Part shown: positions 26,853 through 35,613 of the stretch, piece by piece
Position numbering within the stretch: the stretch's first letter is position 1
Layout: each line of letters opens with the position of its first letter
Assembly: GCA_000963575.1 (NCBI GenBank)
Contig: CP011077.1
Span: 4,960,001 to 5,024,000, forward strand
Length of the DNA stretch: 64,000 nucleotides
Source: Klebsiella michiganensis
GTDB taxonomy: Bacteria > Pseudomonadota > Gammaproteobacteria > Enterobacterales > Enterobacteriaceae
Direction of reading: 5' to 3'
Position numbers and translations under genes: made by a program
The notes under the pieces: model-generated
Told to the model about the DNA's origin: nothing
Database searches by the model: none
The model's input: only the letters and a program-made list of their open reading frames with translations

Positions 26853-27842
26853 CTATTTTTCTTTCTCTGGCCTGACAATTTCGACTTTAGTTGGAGGTAA
26901 TTTTGTTCCTCCCTCAAAACCAGGTTTGCCTTCACCGACTATTATCCCACCATTTTTTTCTAAATCTGGGTATCCTATTTTTTGATTATCAGTTAAAGGT
27001 GCCGTTTGTGAACCTTTACACTCAACGCAGTTTATTACTCCGTTCTTATCTTTACCGATCATATCAACCCTAACCTTAGTCCCACTCTCAGTTTTTATTG
27101 TAATTTCTCTCTGAGAAGTTATGTTTTCTTGTTGATATTTTTCATAGTGTTTTTTCTCAAACTCCTTACCTTTTTCACTATTTAGTTGAACATTTGTTGG
27201 CGGATTTGGTGATGAAACTTTAGTTTTAACACCATTCTCAAATGTATAATATCCACCATTATTACTATAAACCGTGTTTCCTGAGGCATCTGTCTTGCCA
27301 GTATTACTATATGTACTTCCTTTCGGACCTAATATTGCGTTATCTTTTGCGCTGTAACCAGTCGATAAGTTAGATCCTTTTCCTTGTTCATGAGCCGTAT
27401 TACCTTTATTTCCCTTAACGGCTGTTGAAATAACAGTAATACCTGTGTTCTTACCTACACCGGCCATCCCTATTTTATCAAGGCCTTCTTTACCACCTAA
27501 AGCAATTTTAACTTCAGGTGTTGCTGCATTAAAAATTGCTGAAGCTGTTAACTCATTCTCATTTTTAACTAAGTTAACCAGCTCTTTTCTGTCATCAGCA
27601 CTTAATGAATCTACCCATGCAGCCCATTTTAGCGAGTCTGCTTGATCTACACCGGCAAGGAGTTCCCCCCAAGACTCTATAGAATCTGTAATTTTACCCG
27701 CTTTAGCATCCGTTACGGCTTCGTCTCGTTTCTTTTTACTAAGTTCGCGGAACTGGTCAAATATCTTATCTTTATCCGCACCAGTCTCTGTTGCTTTAAT
27801 TAATTCTTGTCTTAAATCAAGGACATCTTTATTTGATAATAA
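26853..27842 (-). other. CdiA-CT toxin region with predicted PD-(D/E)XK nuclease core
   Basis: After VENN comes a charged segment (LLSNKDVLDLRQELIK) likely to be the entry domain, then a glycine/asparagine-rich linker. The terminal domain contains EKKHYEKYQQ, VRVDMIG (Asp2847) and VINCVECKG (Glu2861, Lys2863). The D...ExK spacing fits a restriction-endonuclease-fold nuclease. The target (DNA or tRNA) cannot be told. Assignment is by motif only. Confidence 0.55.
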
Positions 27843-30800
27843 GTTATTCTCAACCGTCGTTTTCCCGATCTGTGCCCCCGCGACCGCATCGGCCGTGCTG
27901 TTACCGGTTAATCCACCCGCCAGCCCGGCCGCCAGCGTCGCCAGCGCGCTCACCGTCTGCTTCTCCGTCTCGCTCAGTTCGCTGACCGGTTTACCGTAGG
28001 CATTCGTCGCCACCATCCCGACAAGCTCTGCCGTGGCGGCTCCCGACGCGCCTACCAGCGCATTGTTCCCCTGCGCCGCCGCCAGCGCCGCATTCACCGC
28101 TGCGTGGGCAAGTACCTTCCCACTCGCGTCCAGCCCGCTGTTGCCGATGATATTCGCGATGTACGGGGCTGAGCCACCCGCCACGGCTTTCGCCAGGTCG
28201 CCGCCTGCCAGGCCCTGTACTGCTGCCGTTGCCGCCTGAATGGCCCGCTGCACCTTCCCGCCCGTGCCAAAGTCAGAATCGGCAAACGCCTTGTCATAGA
28301 ACGACTGATAAACATGACTGGCAACCTCTGCGTCAGTCGGCGTTTTATCCGGGTTGGCTTTGAGCAATGCCTCTTTCGCGGCCTGAAGCTGCTCCGGGGT
28401 GACGCTCTTCATCTTCTCTTTCGCCGCCCGGGTGGCTTCAATTTTGCCCTGCGTCGCCGCAATATTCCCCGCCTGGACCCCGATCTCGCCGATAAGCTGC
28501 GCCTCGCGCAGGCGGTTCTGCTCTTTCTCTTTGTCGAATATCGGGCTCAGCGTCTGGTTGGCGTGCTCTGCGTCGCGGCTCAGGTTAGCCACATCCTGCT
28601 GCTGTTGGTCCTTGTCGCGGATAACGATTGTCCCTTCGCTCACCGCCGACTTCGTCGTGGAGCTGGCGCTGCCGGAGCCGTTCGCCCCCACCAGCAGCCC
28701 GCTCGCCACGTTGCCCAGGAACTGGCTACCCACGCTACCGCCCGAGCTGATGCCCACGCTCTGGTGCTCTACCTGGTACTCCGCGCTGTTCTCGATGTCC
28801 TTAAAGCCCAGCGTCCCCGTATCCAGTTTATTTTTACCGGCATCCGCCGTCGAGCCGACGATCGCCCCGTTCAGCTGCGTATGCTCGCCCACCGTAATAT
28901 CAAACCCGCCTTTACCGGCAAAGATGCCCGTCTGCTCCTGCACCGACGCGTACGTGCTGTGCATTTTATCCCGCGAGGCGTTGAGCGACAACGACCCTCC
29001 GCCCATACTCGCGCTGCCTCCGGCGCTCATGTTGGTCTGCTTCGAGTCGTAATTGTCCGTGTCCTGCTCGCTGGTAAGCTGAAGGTTGCGGCCCACGTCC
29101 ATCTTCACGCTGTTACCGCTTGCCTGCGCGCCGGTCAGCGTCGTGTCGCGCCCGCTGACGATATTGAGGTTATTCCCGGCGTTTAGCGTCGTTTCGGTAT
29201 GCGAGGTGCCGGTGCCGTTCTCGCTACCTTTGCCTTTGTTGACGCTGGCATTGACCGAAATTCCGTTCGCCCCGCTGCCGAAGTTGATCCCCACGCCGTA
29301 GGCGCTGCCGTGGCTTTCGTTTTTGCCGTCCAGTTGCTGGCTGTTTAGCGCGGACTCCAGCCACACGTCACGCTTCGCGTTCAGCAGCATGTCTTTGCCT
29401 GCCTGTAGCTCGCTGCCCTGTACGCGAATGTCGCCCTCGCTGGCTTTGATGGTCAGGTTATTCCCGGCGGTAAGCTGGCTGCCCTGGCTTTGGTTTGAGG
29501 TCTGCGTCTGGGTCGATTTCGACGACTGGCTGCCCCAGGATAGATTCACGCCCACCACGCTGCCCGGCGAGCCGCCTTCGGCGTTATTCAGTTGATTCCC
29601 CTGGTAAGCCTCCACGCCGCTCAGCGCCGACTGCACGCCCTGCAGCGCGGCCAGGCGGCCGTTGCTCTCTTTTCTGGCGGAGTTCGCCTGGCTCACAGCC
29701 TGGTTCACCGCACTCCCCACCGTGCCGGAAAGCGCCAGCGTCAGGCCGCTGGTTTTTTGCTCGGTAATGTGGGTTTGCGTACTCTGATTTTCCGCCGCAA
29801 GAATGCTCACATCCTTCCCGGTCAGCAGCAGATCCTGCTTCGCCAGCGCGTCTGAGCCTTTCACCGTCAGCGCGTTACCGGCGCTCAGGTTCACGTTCCC
29901 GGCGGTGCTGCCCACCGTGCTGCCGGTGCTGCTCAGTGATTTGCCGTCGTCGGTGGTTTTCAGCTCACTCTTGCCATAGCTCACCCCAATCCCGCCGGTG
30001 CCGGACAGGCCGGAGGTTTTCTCCTGATACTGATGATTTTCCTGGCGGGTGTTTTCCGCCGTGATTAAGGTCAGGTCGTTGCCGGCAGACAGATTAACGT
30101 CATGGGTTGCCGCCACGCCGCTGCCCTTCACGGTCAGATTATTCCCGGCCTGCAGGGTGATACTGTCGCCATCAAGCGTGCTGCCCAGCACGTCCGTTGC
30201 CTTCACGTCGTCATGGGTGGTGATGGTCTTTTTCGACAGCCAGCCGCCGGAGCTTTGCCGGCTGTTTTCGGTCACCTGATACGACGACTCACCGCTGGTG
30301 ATATTGATATTGTTGCCTGCCGCCACCGCGAGCTTATCTGCCGCCGTGACGCTTGCCGCGCGGGCGTTCACGTCGTGCCCGGCGCTCAACTCCACGCTGC
30401 CGTTGCCGTTTATCTGGCTACCGACATCCGTTGTCTGAACGACGTGCCGGTCATTGCCGCCGCCCCAGTCGCCGGATTCAGTCTGGGTGGTGGTCACGGT
30501 GTTCAGGTTCAGGTCATTGCCGGCCATCAGCTGTGTTTTGCTGTTTGCACCGCTGTTGCTGACCAGGCTGCCGGTCAGATTGATGTTGTTCAGCGCCTGC
30601 AGCCCCAGCTCGCCGCTTTCGTTCTGCACGAAGATACCGGCAGGGCGGTCGATCCAGCTGTTGGTGCCGTCTCCACGCGTGGTGGTGATGCTATTGATGT
30701 CGCGGCCAGCCACGGCAATCAGGCCATCGCCGGCCTGCAGCGTGCCGCCTATGTTATTGATATCGGTACGCGCCTGAAGACTGACGCGATTTCCACCAAG

Positions 30801-33800
30801 ATAGCCGCTGTTGGTGATATTTTCGGCGGTGATTTGCGTAATTTCGCGTCCGCTAATGTGTCCGCTGTTAGTGAGATCGTTTTTCACGTTCAGCGCAATG
30901 TTGCCGCCGGACATCAACGCCCCGCTACCGTCGAGGTCGCCCGGCCGCACGCGGGCATAGACCTGCGGCACCAGTACGTTTTGTACCGAGCCGTCAGGCA
31001 GCGTCACGTCCTGTTTCACCAGCCAGACCATATCGCTGGTCAGCAGCGCCATTTGCTGAGACGTCAGTGCCACGCCCGGCGTGAGGTTGTACTGTTTACC
31101 AAACGCCACGCCCGCATCCATCAGCGCCCGATACTGATTCTCATCGTTATCAAACCCTTTCAGGAAGCGGTTCCCGGTCAGTTCAGCTATCTGCTGGCGG
31201 ATCAGGTTTTGCTCATAGAAGCCATCGCCCAGCCGCTTGAGGATATTCCCGCCATCCAGCGCGAACTGGCTTTGCATATAGTCGCTGCTGAGCCACTGCT
31301 TCCGATTGGTAAAACGCGGATCGGTCTCAATCAGGAACGGGACGTCGTTCGTCGGGCGCAGCCGGTAAAGGCTGTTATCGGGCAGGCGGAGATCTGGCGG
31401 CGTGAGGCGAATTACGCTGTCCGGGCCGCTGGCAATCTCGACAATTTGCCCTGGTGGAGCGGTAACAGGCCGCTGCGCCAGCGCCGCATCCAGCTTGCCA
31501 GGGTCGATAATATGGGTTGTGACGCCGCCGGTATCACGGCTTGAGATAGCCGGGCCGCTACCATTGACCAGGGCATTGCTCTGCCAGGCCATTTGCTTCA
31601 GGTCGATTTTCTGGGTAACCACGGCCGGTTTGTAGCTGCTGGTGTCTTTCCCCTGGCTGGTCTTGGTCCCGCCCAGTTTCTTTTTCTTCTTCTTGGCATA
31701 CCAGCGCGTCTGGCTACCCACGTCGGCAATCACCCGCTCGCCCAGGGTCGCCAGGTTATTCAGTTGAACTATCGTGCCACCCAGCAGCCCACCGGCAATA
31801 ACCGTGCTGTCCCGGTTGTTCATCTGGTTGCTGTTGATGGTCAGATTGCCGCCGGCGATGATTTTGCCGGGATCGGTTTCCACGACCTGCGTCTCTTTCA
31901 CTGTACGCTGATAGTTGTACTCGTAAAATTCCTCGTTTTGCGAACCATCAGGCATCTTAGCCGTATGCACGCCGTACTTATTTTTTTGGCTGGTATCGAC
32001 ATTATCCCAGTCGTAATGCGTCGGAGAGCCTTTCAGCGCCGCTTCATGGTGCGCAGAGTTTTCCGTTTCTACTACCTGCGTTTTCAGGTTGTCATTGAGG
32101 TTATTAATCTCGCCAATATTGAGAGCCATATTGCCGGCGGATTCCAGCGTCGAGCTGTGGTTATTGAACGTCAGCGCCTGCCCCTGGGCCTGCCACTGGT
32201 CATTGAGGCTGCCGCCGATGGCTACATCGCCCGCGCTGTAAATCATCGCGTGGCCGACGTTATTTAGCGTGCCAACACCTAAATCCAGACGCTGACGGGC
32301 GGCGATAACCGGGGCCGTACCGTCTTTCGCTTCGTTATTTAGCGTCCCCGCCTGCAGGGCAATATGGTCGCCATAAATACGCCCGGTGCCGTAGTTGTTA
32401 AGCGTGTCGGCGCTGATATGGGTTAAGCCGCCGTCCAGCAGCCCCCAGTTTGTCAGCGCCCCGCCCACCAGCAGGTGAGTTTCCCCGGCGCTTATCTCCC
32501 CGCTTACGCGGTTGAGCAATGCCGGAACGTGCATAGTCAATACGCCCCCGGCTTTCACCAGACCTTCGTTAATCAGTCCTTCGGCAAAAGAGAAGCTGAC
32601 GTTGCCGTTGGCAATAATCTGGCCGACGTTAAGCAGCGCTTTTTGCAGGTTCAGCGCCATTGCGTCCTGCGAGAGAAGTTGGCCGTCACCGGTAGCCGAT
32701 CCGGCATCCAGGCTAAGCATTTTCCCGGCAATGAGCGTGCCTGCGCTGTTGGTCAGCGTCAGGCTCTGGCCGCCGTTCACCGTTAACTGGCTGCCGGACG
32801 AAAGCAGGCCGCGGGTATTGTCCAGGAGGCCACCCGTGTTAAGCGTTAAGGCATCGCGGCTGCGAACGGCACCGTCGGTATTGTTAAACGAGCCGGTATT
32901 CAGCGTCACCGACTGGCCTTCGATGCCTTGCTGGTCTGAATGCGTGTCACGGTTGACTATGCTGGCGGCGTTAAGCGTCGCCGTTTTCCCGCTACGGATA
33001 AGCCCGCTGCCGTTTTCCAGCGCATTTTGCATCGTGACCTGCAGGTTACCCGCCGCCTGGATCTGCCCGGCGGTGTTGTTGAGCGCGTGAGCGGTAATGC
33101 TCGCTTCACCTCCGGCAGCAATCGTACCGGCCTGGTTGTTTAGCGGGTTACCGCGAGTGTCCAGCCGCGCATCTTCCGTGGCAACGATCCGCCCGGCGTC
33201 GTTCAGCAACGCGCCGCTCAACAGGGTCAGATTCTTGCCTGAGGTCAGCTCGCCGTGGCTGTTCACCAGCGCTCCGCCGCGAGTATCCAGCGAAAGCGAT
33301 TTGCCCGCCTGAATCAGACCCTGCTGGTTGTTGATGCCCTCATTGATAAGCGAAAGCGTGCCGTCGCTTGCCAGCGTGCCTGAGGTGTTATTCAGCGCCA
33401 GAGTGGTAAGGCTGGCGTCTTTGCCGGAGGCAATAAACCCGCCGCTGTTGTCCAGCGCGCCGCTCTTCACAGTAAGCTGGCCCTGGCTCAGAACGCCGCC
33501 GTTTTTCCCGCTGTTGCGGTTGGTGAATGTACCGCCCGCTAAATCCAGAGAGAGATCCCCTCCCGCCTGGAGCAGACCGGCGTCATTGTTTAGCTGGCTG
33601 CCGTTCAGGCTGAGACTCTGCGTGCTGGCTATCACCCCGCCGCTATTATCCAGCGCTCCGCCTTTGAGGCTCAGCGCCCCCTTGCCCGACAGGTTGCCGC
33701 CGCTGCGGTTTGTCAGGCTGCCGCCCTGCACGTTAACGTCCAGCGTTGAGCCGGACTGGAGCGAGCCCGCGTCGTTATTCAGCTGGCTGCCGTTGAGCTG

Positions 33801-35603
33801 GAGCGCCCCGGCGCTGGCGATAACGCCCTGCTGGTTGTCTAACGCACCACCGTTTACCGTCAGCGCGCCATTGCTGAAAATGCCTTTATTGCCGCTGTTG
33901 CGGTTGCTGAGCGCGCCACCCTGCAGGTCCAGCGCTAAATCAGTCCCAGCCTGAACCAGCCCCTCGTCATTGTTCAGCCCGCCGCTTTGCAACTTCACGC
34001 TCTGGCTGGCGGCGATAACGCCCTGCTGGTTATTCAGGCTCTGCTTCCCGGTGTTTACCTCGACCGCATCGGCCTGAACTCGTCCCCGCTGGTTATCGAG
34101 CTTCGCCCCGCTCAGCGTCAGCTTTTTACTGTTCGCGACAATGTTTCCGCCACGGTTATCAATGCCCCCGGCATGAGCCAGCGTCAGCTCGCTATCTCCG
34201 GTTTGCTGCAGGGCACCCTGACGGTTAGAAAGTTGGCTGGCGGTAAGGTTAAGTTTATCGGCGCTCAGGTTGCCGCCGTCATTGTTCAACATCCCGGTGG
34301 TGCTGACCGTTATCTGCTGCGCCGCAACATTGGCTTTTTGGGTATGAACATCGCCCTGGGCTGCGGCCAGCTCCACCGACCCTGCCCGATTCTGGCTGGC
34401 GCTAAAATCAACGCTTGCGCCCTTCGCGGTAAGCTTGTTTACCGCACTGTTCTGCCCACTGACGGTGAGCTTGCCCTGGCTTTGCATCGCCAGGTCTCCC
34501 GCCGCGCTGGCGGTGCCGTCCGTTTTCATCCCTGCGGCAAGCACGCCCTGGCTTGAAATGTCATTGCGTGAGGCAAGCTGCACGTTATTGCTGGCCTGGA
34601 TCAGGCCGCTATTGCTGATTGAGCCGTCGGCATTAACCACGACATCGCCCGCCGAGGCACCGATTGTTCCGGCATTGTGAACGCCGACGCCGGACTCCGT
34701 CCCCCTTAACTGAATTTTATTGGCGTACATGCCGCCAAGCTGCGCCACATCCACCGCAAACTGAGGGCGCGCGCTGCCGTCATCGGATTTAGCCGTCGCG
34801 GAGCTATCGCTGGCGCGGACGTTATTCCGCCCGGCGGTGATCTCAAGCTGGCCCGCCTGAATAGTGGCGTTCACTTTTACCGCCCGGGCAATCAGCTCGG
34901 TCGTGTCCTGCCGCGAGCTGTCCATCCCTCGCCCCTGAACGGTGATGGTGCCCCGGTTCACGTCGTAACCGGTTATCTGGCCGTTCGACAGTTGCACCTG
35001 CCCGGTGGTCAAGGTGGTGCGGTTGGCATTGATAAAGCCGCAGCCGTTACAGGTGATCCCGGCCGGGTTAGCGATGACTATCTGCGCCTGTCGCCCCGCC
35101 ACTTCCAGCATCCCGTTGAGCTGGCTTGGGTCGCGGGAGTTCACCTCGTTCAGAATGACCTTCGCCTCGCCTTTTGCCAGCCACGGGTTAGCCGCCACCA
35201 TGCCGCCCAGCTGGGTTTGGGTCATCTGATGGGAGTTGTTTAAAATCGCCCCTTTCTGGTCGATGTCGAACTGGGTGTATTTATTCTGTGAAACCCCGGC
35301 CGCGCTCGGCGTCTGGATGTTGATTTGTGGCGTACCGTTCGCGCTGTTTATGATGGTTGGCTGCTGCTGGCCGGGTGCGCTGCCGTCCGCCACGATGCCC
35401 GCCCAAACCGGCGTGCTAACGCAGCCCATCGCCAGTAAAAGACTGAAACTAATACGCCCCAGACGGCTCAGGCAGCGGCTCTGAGTATGGCCCACACCTT
35501 CGGATGGAGAAGACGCCGCCCGACCCGAAGCGGCAATATCCGGCACGACCATCAGCATGCCACGCGCTGTGTTAAACACGATGCGATAGAGATTCTTATT
35601 CAT
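26853..35603 (-). CDS. cdiA: Contact-dependent growth inhibition toxin CdiA (filamentous haemagglutinin family)
   Basis: CdiA is exported by CdiB, extends as a filament and delivers its C-terminal toxin into neighbouring cells on contact. The 2916-residue product has an extended signal region (MNKNLYRIVFNTARGMLMVV), a cleavage site near VWA, and a TPS secretion domain with NPAGITCNGCGF. Many FHA-1 repeats (about 330-1200) of the form GGALDNxxGVIAS follow, then a central block with ETDPRFTNRKQWLSSDYMQS (about 1420-1560). FHA-2 repeats come next, then a pretoxin region ending in VENN (2584-2587). The last 329 residues are the variable toxin region. Composition shifts to AT-rich after VENN. Confidence 0.95.
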   Translation of the reverse strand: MNKNLYRIVFNTARGMLMVVPDIAASGRAASSPSEGVGHTQSRCLSRLGRISFSLLLAMGCVSTPVWAGIVADGSAPGQQQPTIINSANGTPQINIQTPSAAGVSQNKYTQFDIDQKGAILNNSHQMTQTQLGGMVAANPWLAKGEAKVILNEVNSRDPSQLNGMLEVAGRQAQIVIANPAGITCNGCGFINANRTTLTTGQVQLSNGQITGYDVNRGTITVQGRGMDSSRQDTTELIARAVKVNATIQAGQLEITAGRNNVRASDSSATAKSDDGSARPQFAVDVAQLGGMYANKIQLRGTESGVGVHNAGTIGASAGDVVVNADGSISNSGLIQASNNVQLASRNDISSQGVLAAGMKTDGTASAAGDLAMQSQGKLTVSGQNSAVNKLTAKGASVDFSASQNRAGSVELAAAQGDVHTQKANVAAQQITVSTTGMLNNDGGNLSADKLNLTASQLSNRQGALQQTGDSELTLAHAGGIDNRGGNIVANSKKLTLSGAKLDNQRGRVQADAVEVNTGKQSLNNQQGVIAASQSVKLQSGGLNNDEGLVQAGTDLALDLQGGALSNRNSGNKGIFSNGALTVNGGALDNQQGVIASAGALQLNGSQLNNDAGSLQSGSTLDVNVQGGSLTNRSGGNLSGKGALSLKGGALDNSGGVIASTQSLSLNGSQLNNDAGLLQAGGDLSLDLAGGTFTNRNSGKNGGVLSQGQLTVKSGALDNSGGFIASGKDASLTTLALNNTSGTLASDGTLSLINEGINNQQGLIQAGKSLSLDTRGGALVNSHGELTSGKNLTLLSGALLNDAGRIVATEDARLDTRGNPLNNQAGTIAAGGEASITAHALNNTAGQIQAAGNLQVTMQNALENGSGLIRSGKTATLNAASIVNRDTHSDQQGIEGQSVTLNTGSFNNTDGAVRSRDALTLNTGGLLDNTRGLLSSGSQLTVNGGQSLTLTNSAGTLIAGKMLSLDAGSATGDGQLLSQDAMALNLQKALLNVGQIIANGNVSFSFAEGLINEGLVKAGGVLTMHVPALLNRVSGEISAGETHLLVGGALTNWGLLDGGLTHISADTLNNYGTGRIYGDHIALQAGTLNNEAKDGTAPVIAARQRLDLGVGTLNNVGHAMIYSAGDVAIGGSLNDQWQAQGQALTFNNHSSTLESAGNMALNIGEINNLNDNLKTQVVETENSAHHEAALKGSPTHYDWDNVDTSQKNKYGVHTAKMPDGSQNEEFYEYNYQRTVKETQVVETDPGKIIAGGNLTINSNQMNNRDSTVIAGGLLGGTIVQLNNLATLGERVIADVGSQTRWYAKKKKKKLGGTKTSQGKDTSSYKPAVVTQKIDLKQMAWQSNALVNGSGPAISSRDTGGVTTHIIDPGKLDAALAQRPVTAPPGQIVEIASGPDSVIRLTPPDLRLPDNSLYRLRPTNDVPFLIETDPRFTNRKQWLSSDYMQSQFALDGGNILKRLGDGFYEQNLIRQQIAELTGNRFLKGFDNDENQYRALMDAGVAFGKQYNLTPGVALTSQQMALLTSDMVWLVKQDVTLPDGSVQNVLVPQVYARVRPGDLDGSGALMSGGNIALNVKNDLTNSGHISGREITQITAENITNSGYLGGNRVSLQARTDINNIGGTLQAGDGLIAVAGRDINSITTTRGDGTNSWIDRPAGIFVQNESGELGLQALNNINLTGSLVSNSGANSKTQLMAGNDLNLNTVTTTQTESGDWGGGNDRHVVQTTDVGSQINGNGSVELSAGHDVNARAASVTAADKLAVAAGNNINITSGESSYQVTENSRQSSGGWLSKKTITTHDDVKATDVLGSTLDGDSITLQAGNNLTVKGSGVAATHDVNLSAGNDLTLITAENTRQENHQYQEKTSGLSGTGGIGVSYGKSELKTTDDGKSLSSTGSTVGSTAGNVNLSAGNALTVKGSDALAKQDLLLTGKDVSILAAENQSTQTHITEQKTSGLTLALSGTVGSAVNQAVSQANSARKESNGRLAALQGVQSALSGVEAYQGNQLNNAEGGSPGSVVGVNLSWGSQSSKSTQTQTSNQSQGSQLTAGNNLTIKASEGDIRVQGSELQAGKDMLLNAKRDVWLESALNSQQLDGKNESHGSAYGVGINFGSGANGISVNASVNKGKGSENGTGTSHTETTLNAGNNLNIVSGRDTTLTGAQASGNSVKMDVGRNLQLTSEQDTDNYDSKQTNMSAGGSASMGGGSLSLNASRDKMHSTYASVQEQTGIFAGKGGFDITVGEHTQLNGAIVGSTADAGKNKLDTGTLGFKDIENSAEYQVEHQSVGISSGGSVGSQFLGNVASGLLVGANGSGSASSTTKSAVSEGTIVIRDKDQQQQDVANLSRDAEHANQTLSPIFDKEKEQNRLREAQLIGEIGVQAGNIAATQGKIEATRAAKEKMKSVTPEQLQAAKEALLKANPDKTPTDAEVASHVYQSFYDKAFADSDFGTGGKVQRAIQAATAAVQGLAGGDLAKAVAGGSAPYIANIIGNSGLDASGKVLAHAAVNAALAAAQGNNALVGASGAATAELVGMVATNAYGKPVSELSETEKQTVSALATLAAGLAGGLTGNSTADAVAGAQIGKTTVENNLLSNKDVLDLRQELIKATETGADKDKIFDQFRELSKKKRDEAVTDAKAGKITDSIESWGELLAGVDQADSLKWAAWVDSLSADDRKELVNLVKNENELTASAIFNAATPEVKIALGGKEGLDKIGMAGVGKNTGITVISTAVKGNKGNTAHEQGKGSNLSTGYSAKDNAILGPKGSTYSNTGKTDASGNTVYSNNGGYYTFENGVKTKVSSPNPPTNVQLNSEKGKEFEKKHYEKYQQENITSQREITIKTESGTKVRVDMIGKDKNGVINCVECKGSQTAPLTDNQKIGYPDLEKNGGIIVGEGKPGFEGGTKLPPTKVEIVRPEKEK
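28688..28853 (-). repeat. Parental cdiA segment copied in the orphan array
   Basis: This stretch, encoding about residues 2251-2306 (STADAGKNKLDTG to GNVASGLL), reappears in partial form at 26074-26142, 25241-25433 and 24389-24581. It may be a second recombination anchor besides VENN. Confidence 0.75.
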
Positions 35604-35613
35604 CCTTGAGTCC

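Noticed and set aside
30102..31544. A 480-codon open frame opposite cdiA
   Set aside because: Mirror frame of the repetitive cdiA sequence; low-complexity product without a ribosome site.
32700..34300. CRISPR-like periodicity
   Set aside because: The repeats are diverged coding repeats of the CdiA filament with no identical short repeats separated by unique spacers.
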